Assembly (NCBI RefSeq): GCF_004342445.1
Contig: NZ_SLWW01000002.1
Span: forward strand, 124,001-188,000
DNA: 64,000 nt
DNA from: Rhodovulum euryhalinum
Lineage (GTDB): Bacteria; Pseudomonadota; Alphaproteobacteria; Rhodobacterales; Rhodobacteraceae
Direction of reading: 5' to 3'
Of the stretch, positions 17,661 to 27,620 are shown piece by piece. A program made the translations under genes and the position numbers. How positions within the stretch are numbered: the stretch's first letter is position 1; the number at the start of each line of letters is the position of its first letter. Below the pieces are notes generated by a model. The model was not told where the DNA came from. It searched no databases and saw only the letters and a list, made by a program, of their open reading frames with translations.

Positions 17661-17820
17661 CTGGGATTTGTGGTGCCGGTGAAGGGGGCGGTCCGTCAAA
17701 ATCGAACTGTTGAACAGCGCGGTTTTCAAATTTTTTACAATAACTTACGCGACAAGCACTCAACCCGGCTGCCAAGTGTGTGTGCTTGGCATGTCGGAAG
17801 CGTGTATCCGTTGATAACGG

Positions 17821-18582
17821 CGGTTCATCCCCGCGTGGGCGGGGAACAGGCATCGGTGGTCGAGGTCTGGCCCAGCACCGCCGGTTCATCCCCGCGTGGG
17901 CGGGGAACAGGAGGCGGCCAGCTACTCGGCCGCCGCCTACACCGGTTCATCCCCGCGTGGGCGGGGAACAGGCCGCTGCGTCGGCGCCCGCCGTCCATCT
18001 CGCCGGTTCATCCCCGCGTGGGCGGGGAACAGGCTGACCAGCTCCACCAGCCGGTCGATACCCCACGGTTCATCCCCGCGTGGGCGGGGAACAGGGATGC
18101 GAAACATCCGGCGTCATGCGCCGGGCCGGTTCATCCCCGCGTGGGCGGGGAACAGTCAAGGTGCACCAGGTCGCGGGCCACCAGCCTCGGTTCATCCCCG
18201 CGTGGGCGGGGAACAGTCCTTCTTGCTCAGCAGCCCGTCACGCAGGCCCGGTTCATCCCCGCGTGGGCGGGGAACAGAGCGACGGGGTGAGGCGCAGCTG
18301 CTTCTGCTCCGGTTCATCCCCGCGTGGGCGGGGAACAGGCGCCGGGGTCCGCATGATCGAGGCGCGCACGCGGTTCATCCCCGCGTGGGCGGGGAACAGA
18401 CTATCACTGCCAGTGATCGTCAGCCAGAGGGCGGTTCATCCCCGCGTGGGCGGGGAACAGGTTGCAGAGCGCCGTTGCGACCTCGTAGGGGACGGTTCAT
18501 CCCCGCGTGGGCGGGGAACAGGCTGACAGCGTTCTGCCCGAGCGCGGCGTAGTCGGTTCATCCCCGCGTGGGCGGGGAACAG
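17821..18582 (-). CRISPR. Type I-E CRISPR array, 13 repeats and 12 spacers
   Basis: Thirteen identical 29-bp repeats begin CGGTTCATCC and end GGGGAACAG on the plus strand. Starts are at 17821, 17882, 17943, 18004, 18066, 18127, 18188, 18249, 18310, 18371, 18432, 18493 and 18554. Spacers are 32 nt, except the fourth from the left (18033-18065), which is 33 nt. By comparison with the E. coli repeat (5'-GTGTTCCCC...ACCG), transcription runs on the minus strand and the crRNA 5' tag would be AUGAACCG. The leader is therefore the cas2 side at about 18583-18661. All repeats are intact, including the leader-distal one. No spacer resembles another part of this window by eye. Confidence 0.98.
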
Positions 18583-18661
18583 TCTTGCTGCAGACCATTG
18601 ATCTACCGAACAAATCACGATGTCAAAGAGCTTACCGAAAAGATGGCCTTTCTATGGGCCC
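18583..18661 (-). promoter_or_regulatory. CRISPR leader between cas2 and first repeat
   Basis: The 79-bp gap between the cas2 stop and the first transcribed repeat is the leader by orientation. On the minus strand it contains AAGCTCTTTGACATCG, similar to leader motifs of type I-E arrays. About 8 bp before the repeat it has GATCAATGGTCTG, a weak match (two mismatches) to the IHF consensus that guides Cas1-Cas2 in E. coli. It is not strongly AT-rich. Promoter strength cannot be judged. Confidence 0.55.
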
Positions 18662-18952
<291 letters not shown>

Positions 18953-19897
18953 TCACCTGTGGCCCGGATCGCCGGAGGGCGGCGCGTCGGGAAAGGCGGG
19001 GGACACGGCCTCGGCGGGTGGATCGGGACGCGGCAGGTCCCCCGCCGACAGAACCTCTTCGATTGCGGGAATGATACGACCCAGGAGTCCGGTGCGCCGG
19101 AAGGCATCACGGCAGGCCAGCCGCACCGCGCGGTCGGGGGCCATGTCGAGCTTGCCCTTCGCCGCCTGGCCCGCAATGCGAAACGCCTCGGGCACCACTG
19201 TCTCGAGCTTGTAGAGATCGGCGATGTCGTAGACGAATGATAGCGGCTTGCCCGTATGCAGGAAACCGATGGCGGGGGCATAGCCCGCCGCCAGGACGGC
19301 AGCCTCGGTCAGGCCGTGCAGGCAGGCGGTGGCGGCGGAAAGGCAGCGGTTGGGTATGTCGCCGGCCTCCCAATCTGCGGGGTCGTAGGCGCGGCGTTTC
19401 CAGTCCACCCCGTACTGCCTGGCCAGCAGCGCATAGGACTCGCGGACCCGCACGCCCTCGATGCCGCGAAGCTGGTCGATTGAACGGCGCGAGGGCGCGG
19501 CCTCGCCGAAGCGCATGGCGTACATCTTGCGCACGACCCTGAGACGCGCCGCATCGTCGAGGGCGATCGACGCCTGCCAGAGCAGACGGTCCGATCGCGC
19601 CCCGCCGGGCTGCCCCGCCGAATAGAGCCGCACGCCGCCTTCGCCGACCCAGGTGATCAGCGTTCCCACCCGCGCCGCCAGCGCGATGGCGGCATGGGAA
19701 ATCCGCGCGCCCGGTTCCAGCATGATCCCGGCCAAACCGCCAACCGGGATCTGGGTGCGCGTTCCGTCGGCATTGAGCGCGACGAAGGCGCCGTCCGCCA
19801 CATCGAGCCGGGCGCGCTCCACGAAAACGAGCGAGGCGCGATCTTTCAGCGGGATTGGCCGCGGCGGCGGCAAACCGGGAAGGCCGCCCCCGCTCAT
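18953..19897 (-). CDS. cas1: CRISPR integrase Cas1 (type I-E)
   Basis: Cas1e (314 aa) inserts new spacers at the leader end. The catalytic metal ligands are all present: Glu147 in RGIEGVRVRE, His214 in GFLHTGKPLSF and the Asp pair (about 224 and 227) in VYDIAD. The long match to E. coli Cas1 continues with YGVDWKRRAYDPADWE and AGYAPAIGFLHTG. The C-terminus is a Pro-rich tail ending DPGHR. The start overlaps the cas6e stop by 4 bp (ATGA). With cas2 present the locus should be able to take up new spacers. Confidence 0.97.
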   Translation of the reverse strand: MSGGGLPGLPPPRPIPLKDRASLVFVERARLDVADGAFVALNADGTRTQIPVGGLAGIMLEPGARISHAAIALAARVGTLITWVGEGGVRLYSAGQPGGARSDRLLWQASIALDDAARLRVVRKMYAMRFGEAAPSRRSIDQLRGIEGVRVRESYALLARQYGVDWKRRAYDPADWEAGDIPNRCLSAATACLHGLTEAAVLAAGYAPAIGFLHTGKPLSFVYDIADLYKLETVVPEAFRIAGQAAKGKLDMAPDRAVRLACRDAFRRTGLLGRIIPAIEEVLSAGDLPRPDPPAEAVSPAFPDAPPSGDPGHR

Positions 19898-20568
19898 GCC
19901 GCCCGGCGGATCAGCATCAGGCCGCAGCCGAAGGCCTTGGCGCGACCAAAGCCGCGGCCGAGCTGCGCCAGAAAGGCCGCCGCGTCCGTGACCTCGATGC
20001 GGCCCTCAAGATCGAGGATGCCGAATTGTGGCTGGCCCTTGCGCGGGCCGCGGTGATCGGGAAGCGCCACGGTCGAATAGTCGCCGGCCGCGGCCGTCAC
20101 GACCTTGAACCCCGCCGCCTCGCCCTGTCGGGCGAGCCAGGCCGCGCCTTCCCGGCTGGCCGCCGCCATTCGTTCGGGGCCGCGCGCGCCCCCAGGAAGG
20201 CCGTGCAGCGCATCCATCACGACATCGACGCGGCGATTGCCCTCGCGCCTTGTCCGGGTCGCATTGGCGCGCAGAACGAAGTCGAGCCGTTCGCCCGGCG
20301 CAAGGACCGGCGCGTATTCCCTGACCTCATGCGGCGCGAACAGATCCATCGGTTGGGGCGGGCGTTCCGACAGGGTCAGGAACGTGCCGTCATGCTCTTC
20401 GCGCCAGAGGAAATCACGGCGACGGTCCGGGCCGTCGGCAAACGCCGCCCAGAGGAGCCTGTGGTGGGCCGACCAGCGCGGCCCAGCCTCAGACGGCATA
20501 AGCAGCCCGGAGAGAGCCTGCGCAGAGGGGCTGCACGACAACCGGATCCGGCTGAGATAGAGGTTCAT
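19894..20568 (-). CDS. cas6e: crRNA-processing endoribonuclease Cas6e (CasE)
   Basis: Cas6e (224 aa) cuts the repeat hairpin and stays bound to the crRNA 3' end in Cascade. It starts MNLYLSRIRL and carries the conserved His near residue 35-36 in SAHHRLLWAAF. The C-terminal glycine-rich RNA-binding loop is GFGRAKAFGCGLMLI. The ATG at 20568 overlaps cas5e by 4 bp. A much longer frame upstream of this Met is out of phase with cas5e and is not coding. The GC-rich perfect repeat stem (CCCCGC/GCGGGG) is a fit substrate. Confidence 0.94.
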   Translation of the reverse strand: MNLYLSRIRLSCSPSAQALSGLLMPSEAGPRWSAHHRLLWAAFADGPDRRRDFLWREEHDGTFLTLSERPPQPMDLFAPHEVREYAPVLAPGERLDFVLRANATRTRREGNRRVDVVMDALHGLPGGARGPERMAAASREGAAWLARQGEAAGFKVVTAAAGDYSTVALPDHRGPRKGQPQFGILDLEGRIEVTDAAAFLAQLGRGFGRAKAFGCGLMLIRRAA

Positions 20569-21256
20569 GGCGCGCCTCCCACGGTGATCGTGACATCGCG
20601 GAGCGCAACGCGACGCGGCGCGAAATGCCAGAGCGCCCTGTCGCGGGGGATGTCGTGGACCTGTTCCTGAACGACGTCGTCCTCTGTCGCGTCGCAGATC
20701 AGCATGCGGGCCGTGGCGGTTCTGGCGCGACGCCAAGGCGGCAGTGTCAGATACGCCAGCGCGGCCTCGGGGCTGTCCGCCTCGATCACCTTTGCCCCGG
20801 GCGGGGCCGCCAGGGGACATGACTTGCGGCCAAGATAGAGCGTGTAGCGAGGGCGCATCAGGGCCGCCGCCAGCGCCTCCAGCCCTTCGCCCCAGACCGC
20901 GACACCATAGAGCGCCCCTGCCCGGTAGTCGCGCAGGGTGATGGTGGTGTTGGTGCGCCCGCGCGCTACGGCGAGCGCCTCGGGACGTGAATTGGGGCGT
21001 TTGGCGGCAGCCGAGGGCACGGTTTCGACCGTGTGGTAGTCGCGCAAGGGGGCGCCGGCGTCGAAGACGGCCACGGCCAGGTCCAGAGCATCCAGCGCGG
21101 CAAAGTCGCCATCGCGGTCGATCCCGAGTGCAGCGCCAAGCAGCCCCAGGATCGCCGAACGCCCCGGCCAAGCCAGCGAACCGCGTCGCTCATGCCCCGC
21201 CAGTTCACCCATCGCGCCGAGCGCGGCGGTCAGGCTGAACACCAGATAGGGCTTCA

Positions 21257-21257
<1 letters not shown>
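20565..21257 (-). CDS. cas5e: Cascade subunit Cas5e (CasD)
   Basis: Cas5e (230 aa) caps the 5' handle of the crRNA in Cascade. The N-terminal RAMP strand is MKPYLVFSLTAALGAMGE. RSAILGLLGAALGIDRDGD and LRDYHTVETV are close to the E. coli protein, and RPRYTLYLGRKSCPLAAPP is the diagnostic central motif. I choose the ATG at 21257, which shares one base with the cas7e stop. A GTG one codon earlier (21260) is possible. It overlaps cas6e by 4 bp. Confidence 0.95.
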
Positions 21258-22808
<1,551 letters not shown>

Positions 22809-22812
<4 letters not shown>

Positions 22813-24269
22813 GCCGCTTTCCCCTTCTTCGTCACGGGAGGCTCCATCCCGAGATGCGTAAAGATCTCCCGCCCCTGCTTGCCAAAGCCCGCGAACGCAC
22901 CCGTCAGGTACTTCCGCGCCTCGACGATCCGCTTGATCCGGTCGGTTTCGCACTGGTCGAGCCCCGGCACGGCCAGCGCATCGAACTGCCGCAAGGCCTG
23001 GGCACGCAGGTCGGCATGCCACGCACCCCGCGGGTCATCGCCGGACTTCAACTCCTGAACCCGTTTGAGGAAGCGATCCTCGGTCCGGGCAAAGAACGCC
23101 TCGCGCTCGGCCTCGCGCGTCTCGCCAGCCGCCAGAACGGGCTCCAGCGCCCCACGCAGCGCGACCCCGGCCGCCTCGGCCGCAAGGATCATCCCCACCA
23201 GCCAATCCTCGGCCTCGACGGACAGGTTCAGCAGGGGTTGCACCGACAGGATGAAATCGCGCGCCTTCATTTTGTCCATGGCCCAGCCCGCAACGATGAC
23301 CGACGCCTCGCCGCTCCGCTCCCCCCAGTCGCGCAGGGACAGCGACCGTTCCAAGGTTTCACTGCCCACCTCCTGCGCCACGACCCCCAGCCAGTTGCGA
23401 TAGCCGAACCGGCCTGCGCGCGGGTGTTTCGGCGGCCATTGCTCGCCAGCTTTCATTCGGTAATGGGGGCTGAGCGGATGTTTCCACAGGGTATAGTTCG
23501 TGCCCCATGGCTTCTGGATGACGCCGGTGACCCCCGCATCATCGCCGATCAAGCGCAGCCGCCGCGGCATGCCGAAGAACGCCTCGGCCCCGAAGACCCG
23601 CCCCTCGGGCGGCAGCGTCTGCTGCCCCGTGTCAGAGATGTTCGTCGGCCGCATCCAGGGCAGGTCGCCCAATGTGCCGGGCGCGCCGCAGGGGACGTTG
23701 GCCCAGACCAGCGGCCACAGCCCCTCGCCCGGATCGACAAGCGTGACCAGCGGGCCACCGCCGCGCATCGAGGTGCGGTTTCCTGCACCGCCCGCCGGGG
23801 CATGGGCCTGAAAGGCGTAGAGCGTCATGGCGGCCAGCGGCAGGTCAATCTGCGGGTAGCGGCCGCGGTGGACCATGAGGTCGGCATTGTTCTTCGCCGC
23901 GTTCGCCCCGGAACTGTCGATGAACAGCATGTCCACGGTGTTCACGTCGCCCACGAGCGGCTCCAGATCCTGAAGGAACCGCGGCCCGTCGCCCAGCAGG
24001 TTGAACGCGGGCGCAAAGGGGGCCAACCGGTCCTTCAGGCGCTGCGGACCGGGGGCAATCCGGCGCTGCCACTCGCCATTGTTCGCGGGCGGGTCGGCCA
24101 GGAACACCAGACCGATCAGAAATTCATAACAGGCGATGTTCAGATCCGGGCGCGGCCAGTCCGGGCGCGCAATGCCGGGTTCGGCCATCTGCCAGGGCGC
24201 GATCACCCGCCGCGTGCCATCGGCGCAGAGAACCGGAATCCAGGGGTCTTCGATCAAATTGAGGGGCAT
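22809..24269 (-). CDS. cse1: Cascade large subunit Cse1 (CasA/Cas8e)
   Basis: Cse1 (486 aa) recognises the PAM and recruits Cas3. The start MPLNLIEDPWIPVLCADGTR is the classic opening, with GGAG 7 bp upstream of the ATG at 24269. Further hallmarks are DLNIACYEFLIGLVFLADPP, a central segment with AKNNADLMVHRGR, and PLVTLVDPGEGLWPLVWANV. The C-terminal four-helix bundle includes KRIVEARKYLTGAFAGFGKQ. Length is close to the E. coli protein (502). A 79-bp gap separates it from cas3. Confidence 0.95.
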
Positions 24270-24348
24270 GAAAACTCCGATCGCAACAATCAAACAAAGA
24301 GAGACCACCCACCCCAAAACCTGTAAAGAGGGTCAATTGGCAAGGGTG

Positions 24349-26844
24349 TCAGCTTTTGTCACCGAAGGTCAGCCCAAGCGATCCTTCATACCGCAACCCC
24401 GCACAGATCGTTCCGTCCTCGGCGACCGGGCACAGACGGTACTCGGCGCGCTTCCAGTCTGGCCAGTCGCAGGTGACGGCGGCGATCTCGGGCGCGGACT
24501 GATCCGGCAGGGGCAGCGCGTCCAGCCGTTTCAGGCGGGCCGAGACCTCGGACAGCGCCCAGGCCTCGGGCCCCTCCCCGTCGGCCCAGGGCCGCAGCCC
24601 GCCAGCCTCATGCCGGGCCAGCACCAGCACCCGCTGCGCTTCGCCCAGCCGCGTCGGATAGCGGGCGTCGTCATTGGCCTGTCCGCCCGCACGATAGCCC
24701 GCCGCCAGATCGACGATGTTCTGTGCCGCATGTCCACGCGCCGCAGAACCCTGCCCTTCAGCCGTGACCTCGGCCTCGACAAGTGCCTCGGGGATCGGCC
24801 GCGCGTCGTTCCCATGCACAGCCTCGATCAGGGCCCGCAACCCCGACGGTGACTCGATGCGCCCAACCCGGAACAGCACGTCCGCCGTGCGCCACTGATC
24901 GGCCACCGGATACACCCAGGCGCCCCGGTCGAGCGTGCCGTGCAGCCAGCGGGCGTCGACCACCTGCGCCGGATCGGGCGACAGCACATGCAGGACCGGC
25001 GCGGGAACCGGGCGCGATGCGGCGGGGCGCCGGTCCATGTGCCGCCACAACCGCCCGGCGCGCTGGATCAGGGCGGCCATTGGCGCGAGGTCGGACACCA
25101 TCACGTCGAAATCGAGATCGAGCGAGGATTCCAGAACCTGCGTGCCGATCAGCACGAAGCCTTCGCGCCCCTGGCACTGCTTGCCGACGCGCGCCATAAC
25201 CTCGGCCTCGATCCGCTTGCGGTCGCTCAGCGCGAAGCGGGCATGCAGCAGATGCGCCGCGATCCCCCTTTCGCGAAGCATCGTGATCGCGGCGATGGCA
25301 TCGTCCACGGCGTTGCGCACCCAGACACAGGCCGCGCCCGTCTGCGCCGAATTTTCCAGGAGGTCGGCCGCCTCATCCGTTCCCGTCAGCCGCTGGACAT
25401 GGACCGCACCCCGAGCTCCCGTCGCTTGCGGCAGGTCGGTCACGGGCGCAGCGCCGGCTACGGTCAATGCTGGATAGGCCGGGCTGTCCGAGTACCCCTC
25501 GTAAATGGCCAAAAGCCGCGCCCGTTGCGCCATCGGCAAGGTTGCCGTCAGCAGGATCGCCGAGCCCCCGGCTGCGCGATGCATGCGAAGCAGCGCCTCG
25601 AGTTCGGCACCGATATAAGGCTCGCCCAGTTCGTGCACTTCGTCGACGATCAGGATCTTCGACGACAGGCCGAAATGGCGCAGCGCCTGGAATTTCACCG
25701 GCAACACCGACAACAGTGCCTGGTCGATCGTGCCGACACCGACATCGGCCAGCAGGGCGCGGCGGCGGCTTTCGGCCAACCAGCTCGAACAGGTTGCCTC
25801 ATCCTCGCCGCACGGCCCGCCCGTCACCAGATCGCGGAACTCGACCGACAGCCCGGCCCGGCCATGGGCCAGCGTCAGGGTGGTTTGCCGGTCGAACAGC
25901 TTGCCGACGGTCCCGGCGGCGCGGCGGAACATCGCGTCGGCCGTCGCCATCGTCGGCAGCGCGACGAACAGGCCCCGGCCCTTGCCCGCCAGCAGCATGC
26001 GCTGCGCCAGGATCAGCGCCGCCTCGGTCTTGCCCGCGCCGGTCTCGTCCTCGATGATGGCCAGCATCGGCCCATCGGTCAGGGGAACCTCGGCGCAGGA
26101 GGCCTGCATGGGTCGTGGGGCAAAATCGAACAGGCGCGTGTCACGGGCCCTGCCGGATGCAAGGCCCGCACCGGCGACGGCGGTGCGCGCCGCTTCGCGC
26201 GCCCTGGCCCGGTAATCCGGCAGGCCGGGGCATGAGGTCGGCGGCCTGAACAAGTCCGTATTCGACCCGATCCAGTCCGCAACCGTGCAGAACCCAGGCA
26301 ACCACCAGGACAAGGCGACCGTCCGTTCGTCGGACAAACCGTCCAGGGAGGCGTTCGGCCAGAGCCCGCAAAAGGCCTCCACCGCTTCACGCGCGTCTTC
26401 CATGCCCGCGCCGACTGCCTCCAGCGCCAAGCGGTAATCGCGCGTCCGTCGTCCGGAATATGCAAGCCCGCCCATATTCCGCTTTGGCGGTCGCCCGTGA
26501 TGCCCCGCAACAGCCGCATAGAGCGTTTGCCGGTGCCAGCAATCGCCCCCGAGATGCGCCGCCACAACAGTGTCCAGTTCGAACAGGAGGGCCTCGGTCA
26601 ATTCCCAGTGACGGAATGACTGCGGGACTCCCTTGCGCAGCATCCTCCGGAAGCTCTCGCTGATCTTGCCCAGATCGTGCAAGCCGACGAGAAGGACCAG
26701 AGCCTCCTGCAATGGCCGGCCAAATCCAAAGGGCTCGATCAGGCGTTCGGCGACCGCTGCCACATCGAGCATGTGATGGACTGCCAGATGTTCCGGCAGT
26801 CCCGGAGCATCGGCGCTCTTGCCCGGCCAGTCGGGGAATCCCAT
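24349..26844 (-). CDS. cas3: CRISPR effector nuclease-helicase Cas3
   Basis: Cas3 (831 aa) is recruited by Cascade to unwind and degrade target DNA. The HD nuclease domain at the N-terminus has VHHMLDVAAVAERL, GLHDLGKISESF (His56-Asp57) and a later HHGRPP. The SF2 helicase has Walker A in DETGAGKTEAALIL, a DEVH box in LIVDEVHELG, SAILLTATLPMAQR (motif III) and QRAGRLWRH (motif VI). Nuclease and helicase are in one chain, as in E. coli. Start: ATG at 26844 with GGAGG 5 bp before; an upstream in-frame ATG at 26889 is less likely. It is the first gene of the cas operon. No clear sigma-70 promoter is visible upstream. Confidence 0.96.
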   Translation of the reverse strand: MGFPDWPGKSADAPGLPEHLAVHHMLDVAAVAERLIEPFGFGRPLQEALVLLVGLHDLGKISESFRRMLRKGVPQSFRHWELTEALLFELDTVVAAHLGGDCWHRQTLYAAVAGHHGRPPKRNMGGLAYSGRRTRDYRLALEAVGAGMEDAREAVEAFCGLWPNASLDGLSDERTVALSWWLPGFCTVADWIGSNTDLFRPPTSCPGLPDYRARAREAARTAVAGAGLASGRARDTRLFDFAPRPMQASCAEVPLTDGPMLAIIEDETGAGKTEAALILAQRMLLAGKGRGLFVALPTMATADAMFRRAAGTVGKLFDRQTTLTLAHGRAGLSVEFRDLVTGGPCGEDEATCSSWLAESRRRALLADVGVGTIDQALLSVLPVKFQALRHFGLSSKILIVDEVHELGEPYIGAELEALLRMHRAAGGSAILLTATLPMAQRARLLAIYEGYSDSPAYPALTVAGAAPVTDLPQATGARGAVHVQRLTGTDEAADLLENSAQTGAACVWVRNAVDDAIAAITMLRERGIAAHLLHARFALSDRKRIEAEVMARVGKQCQGREGFVLIGTQVLESSLDLDFDVMVSDLAPMAALIQRAGRLWRHMDRRPAASRPVPAPVLHVLSPDPAQVVDARWLHGTLDRGAWVYPVADQWRTADVLFRVGRIESPSGLRALIEAVHGNDARPIPEALVEAEVTAEGQGSAARGHAAQNIVDLAAGYRAGGQANDDARYPTRLGEAQRVLVLARHEAGGLRPWADGEGPEAWALSEVSARLKRLDALPLPDQSAPEIAAVTCDWPDWKRAEYRLCPVAEDGTICAGLRYEGSLGLTFGDKS

Positions 26845-27179
26845 CCTGCCCTCCCCATTCAAGGGCCTAAGATATTCGCACCCGCCCACGGCGATGGATC
26901 AGGCCGAGACAGTTCACTCGTCGTTAAATGTCCAGTTGCCTCGCGAACCAGTCCCGACTGCGGCCCGCCGATCTCCCTTGCCGCCATGAAACGCATCACA
27001 TTATTGCAAACGCGCGGGGTAAAGGTCGACATGATCGCCACGGGCATCGACATCAGTTCGCGCGCAGGCTCCGAGTCTGCCAGCTCCCAGTAAGGAAAAA
27101 TGCCGTGATATGCCGCTGAATGTGCCGCGCAGAATCGCGCCGACCCATTCTGGGCATCAAGATGGCCGCTCCCTTCGTA
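26845..27179. other. Noncoding or degraded stretch upstream of cas3
   Basis: Between the cas3 start and the XRE remnant there is no gene I can support. A minus-strand frame of 107 codons (26859-27182) and a short plus-strand frame exist, but neither shows a recognised family or a ribosome binding site. The cas3 promoter must lie here. With the broken regulator and the tRNA scar next to it, the stretch looks like decayed mobile DNA, though no named element is recognised. Confidence 0.4.
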
Positions 27180-27340
27180 CAAGGGCCTCTCGCAGGATGA
27201 GCTTGCGTACCAGGCTGATCTTCACCGTACCTGTGTCAGCGGCGTCGAGCGCGGGGTAGAAAACCCCACGGTCCTCATTGTCGCCAAGCTCGCTGTCGCG
27301 CTGGGCGTGGAGTCATGCAGGCTATCTGAATTAAACGGTT
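27180..27340 (+). pseudogene. Truncated XRE-family helix-turn-helix regulator
   Basis: The plus-strand frame reads KGLSQDELAYQADLHRTCVS, then GVERGVENPTVLIVAKLA and ALGVES. This is most of a Cro/CI-type helix-turn-helix domain, including the family's RGxxNPT turn. The N-terminal helix of the domain and any start codon are missing: a stop lies at 27106-27108, and no ATG, GTG or TTG follows before the domain. The frame then runs into the tRNA-Thr gene. Such regulators are typical of phages and integrative elements, so this is best read as the remnant of one inserted at the tRNA. Confidence 0.65.
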
Positions 27341-27353
27341 GGATCGAGAAGAC

Positions 27354-27429
27354 TGGTGCCGCTGAAGGGACTCGAACCCCCGACCCCATCATTACGAATG
27401 ACGTGCTCTACCAGCTGAGCTACAGCGGC
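27354..27429 (-). tRNA. tRNA-Thr (anticodon CGT)
   Basis: The minus strand folds into a full cloverleaf of 76 nt, with CCA encoded. The acceptor stem is GCCGCTG/CAGCGGC, the D arm contains AGCTCAGCTGGTAGAGC, and the anticodon arm is CGTCA-TTCGTAA-TGATG with CGT in the loop. The T arm holds GGTTCGAGTCC. It reads the threonine codon ACG. A truncated, diverged copy lies 94 bp upstream (27523-27566). tRNA genes are common integration sites. Confidence 0.97.
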
Positions 27430-27522
27430 ACTCTTCTCTGTCTTGGCCATACTATGGCCCTACAAGCTCCACAAGCCCCGATCTAACCCACTGGCTTTAT
27501 TCGTCTTTCTTGGGCGGGCCCA

Positions 27523-27566
27523 ATCATTACGAATGGATTGCTCTACCAGCCGAGTTATACCGGCAC
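27523..27566 (-). pseudogene. Truncated tRNA-Thr-like remnant
   Basis: On the minus strand, GCCGGTATAACTCGGCTGGT is followed by AGAGCAATCC and then ATTCGTAATGAT. This matches the 5' half of the neighbouring tRNA-Thr(CGT) through the anticodon stem, with the anticodon loop region identical. The variable region, T arm and 3' acceptor strand are absent. It is either a relic attachment site left by a mobile element that recombined at the anticodon loop, or the stump of a tandem tRNA. The rest of the gap 27430-27620 shows no gene. Confidence 0.7.
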
Positions 27567-27620
27567 TGTGGCGCGGTCTTTATCACCCTCCTACGGGGGT
27601 GTGTAGACCCTTTTTCGCGT

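Noticed and set aside
17670-18552. Open frames across the CRISPR array
   Set aside because: They encode only the translated repeat and spacers. The periodic 61-bp structure shows that this is an array, not a gene.
19894-21171. A long frame extending cas6e to 425 residues
   Set aside because: The extra part is out of phase with cas5e, which has all its motifs. The 224-residue start at 20568 overlaps cas5e by 4 bp, as expected.
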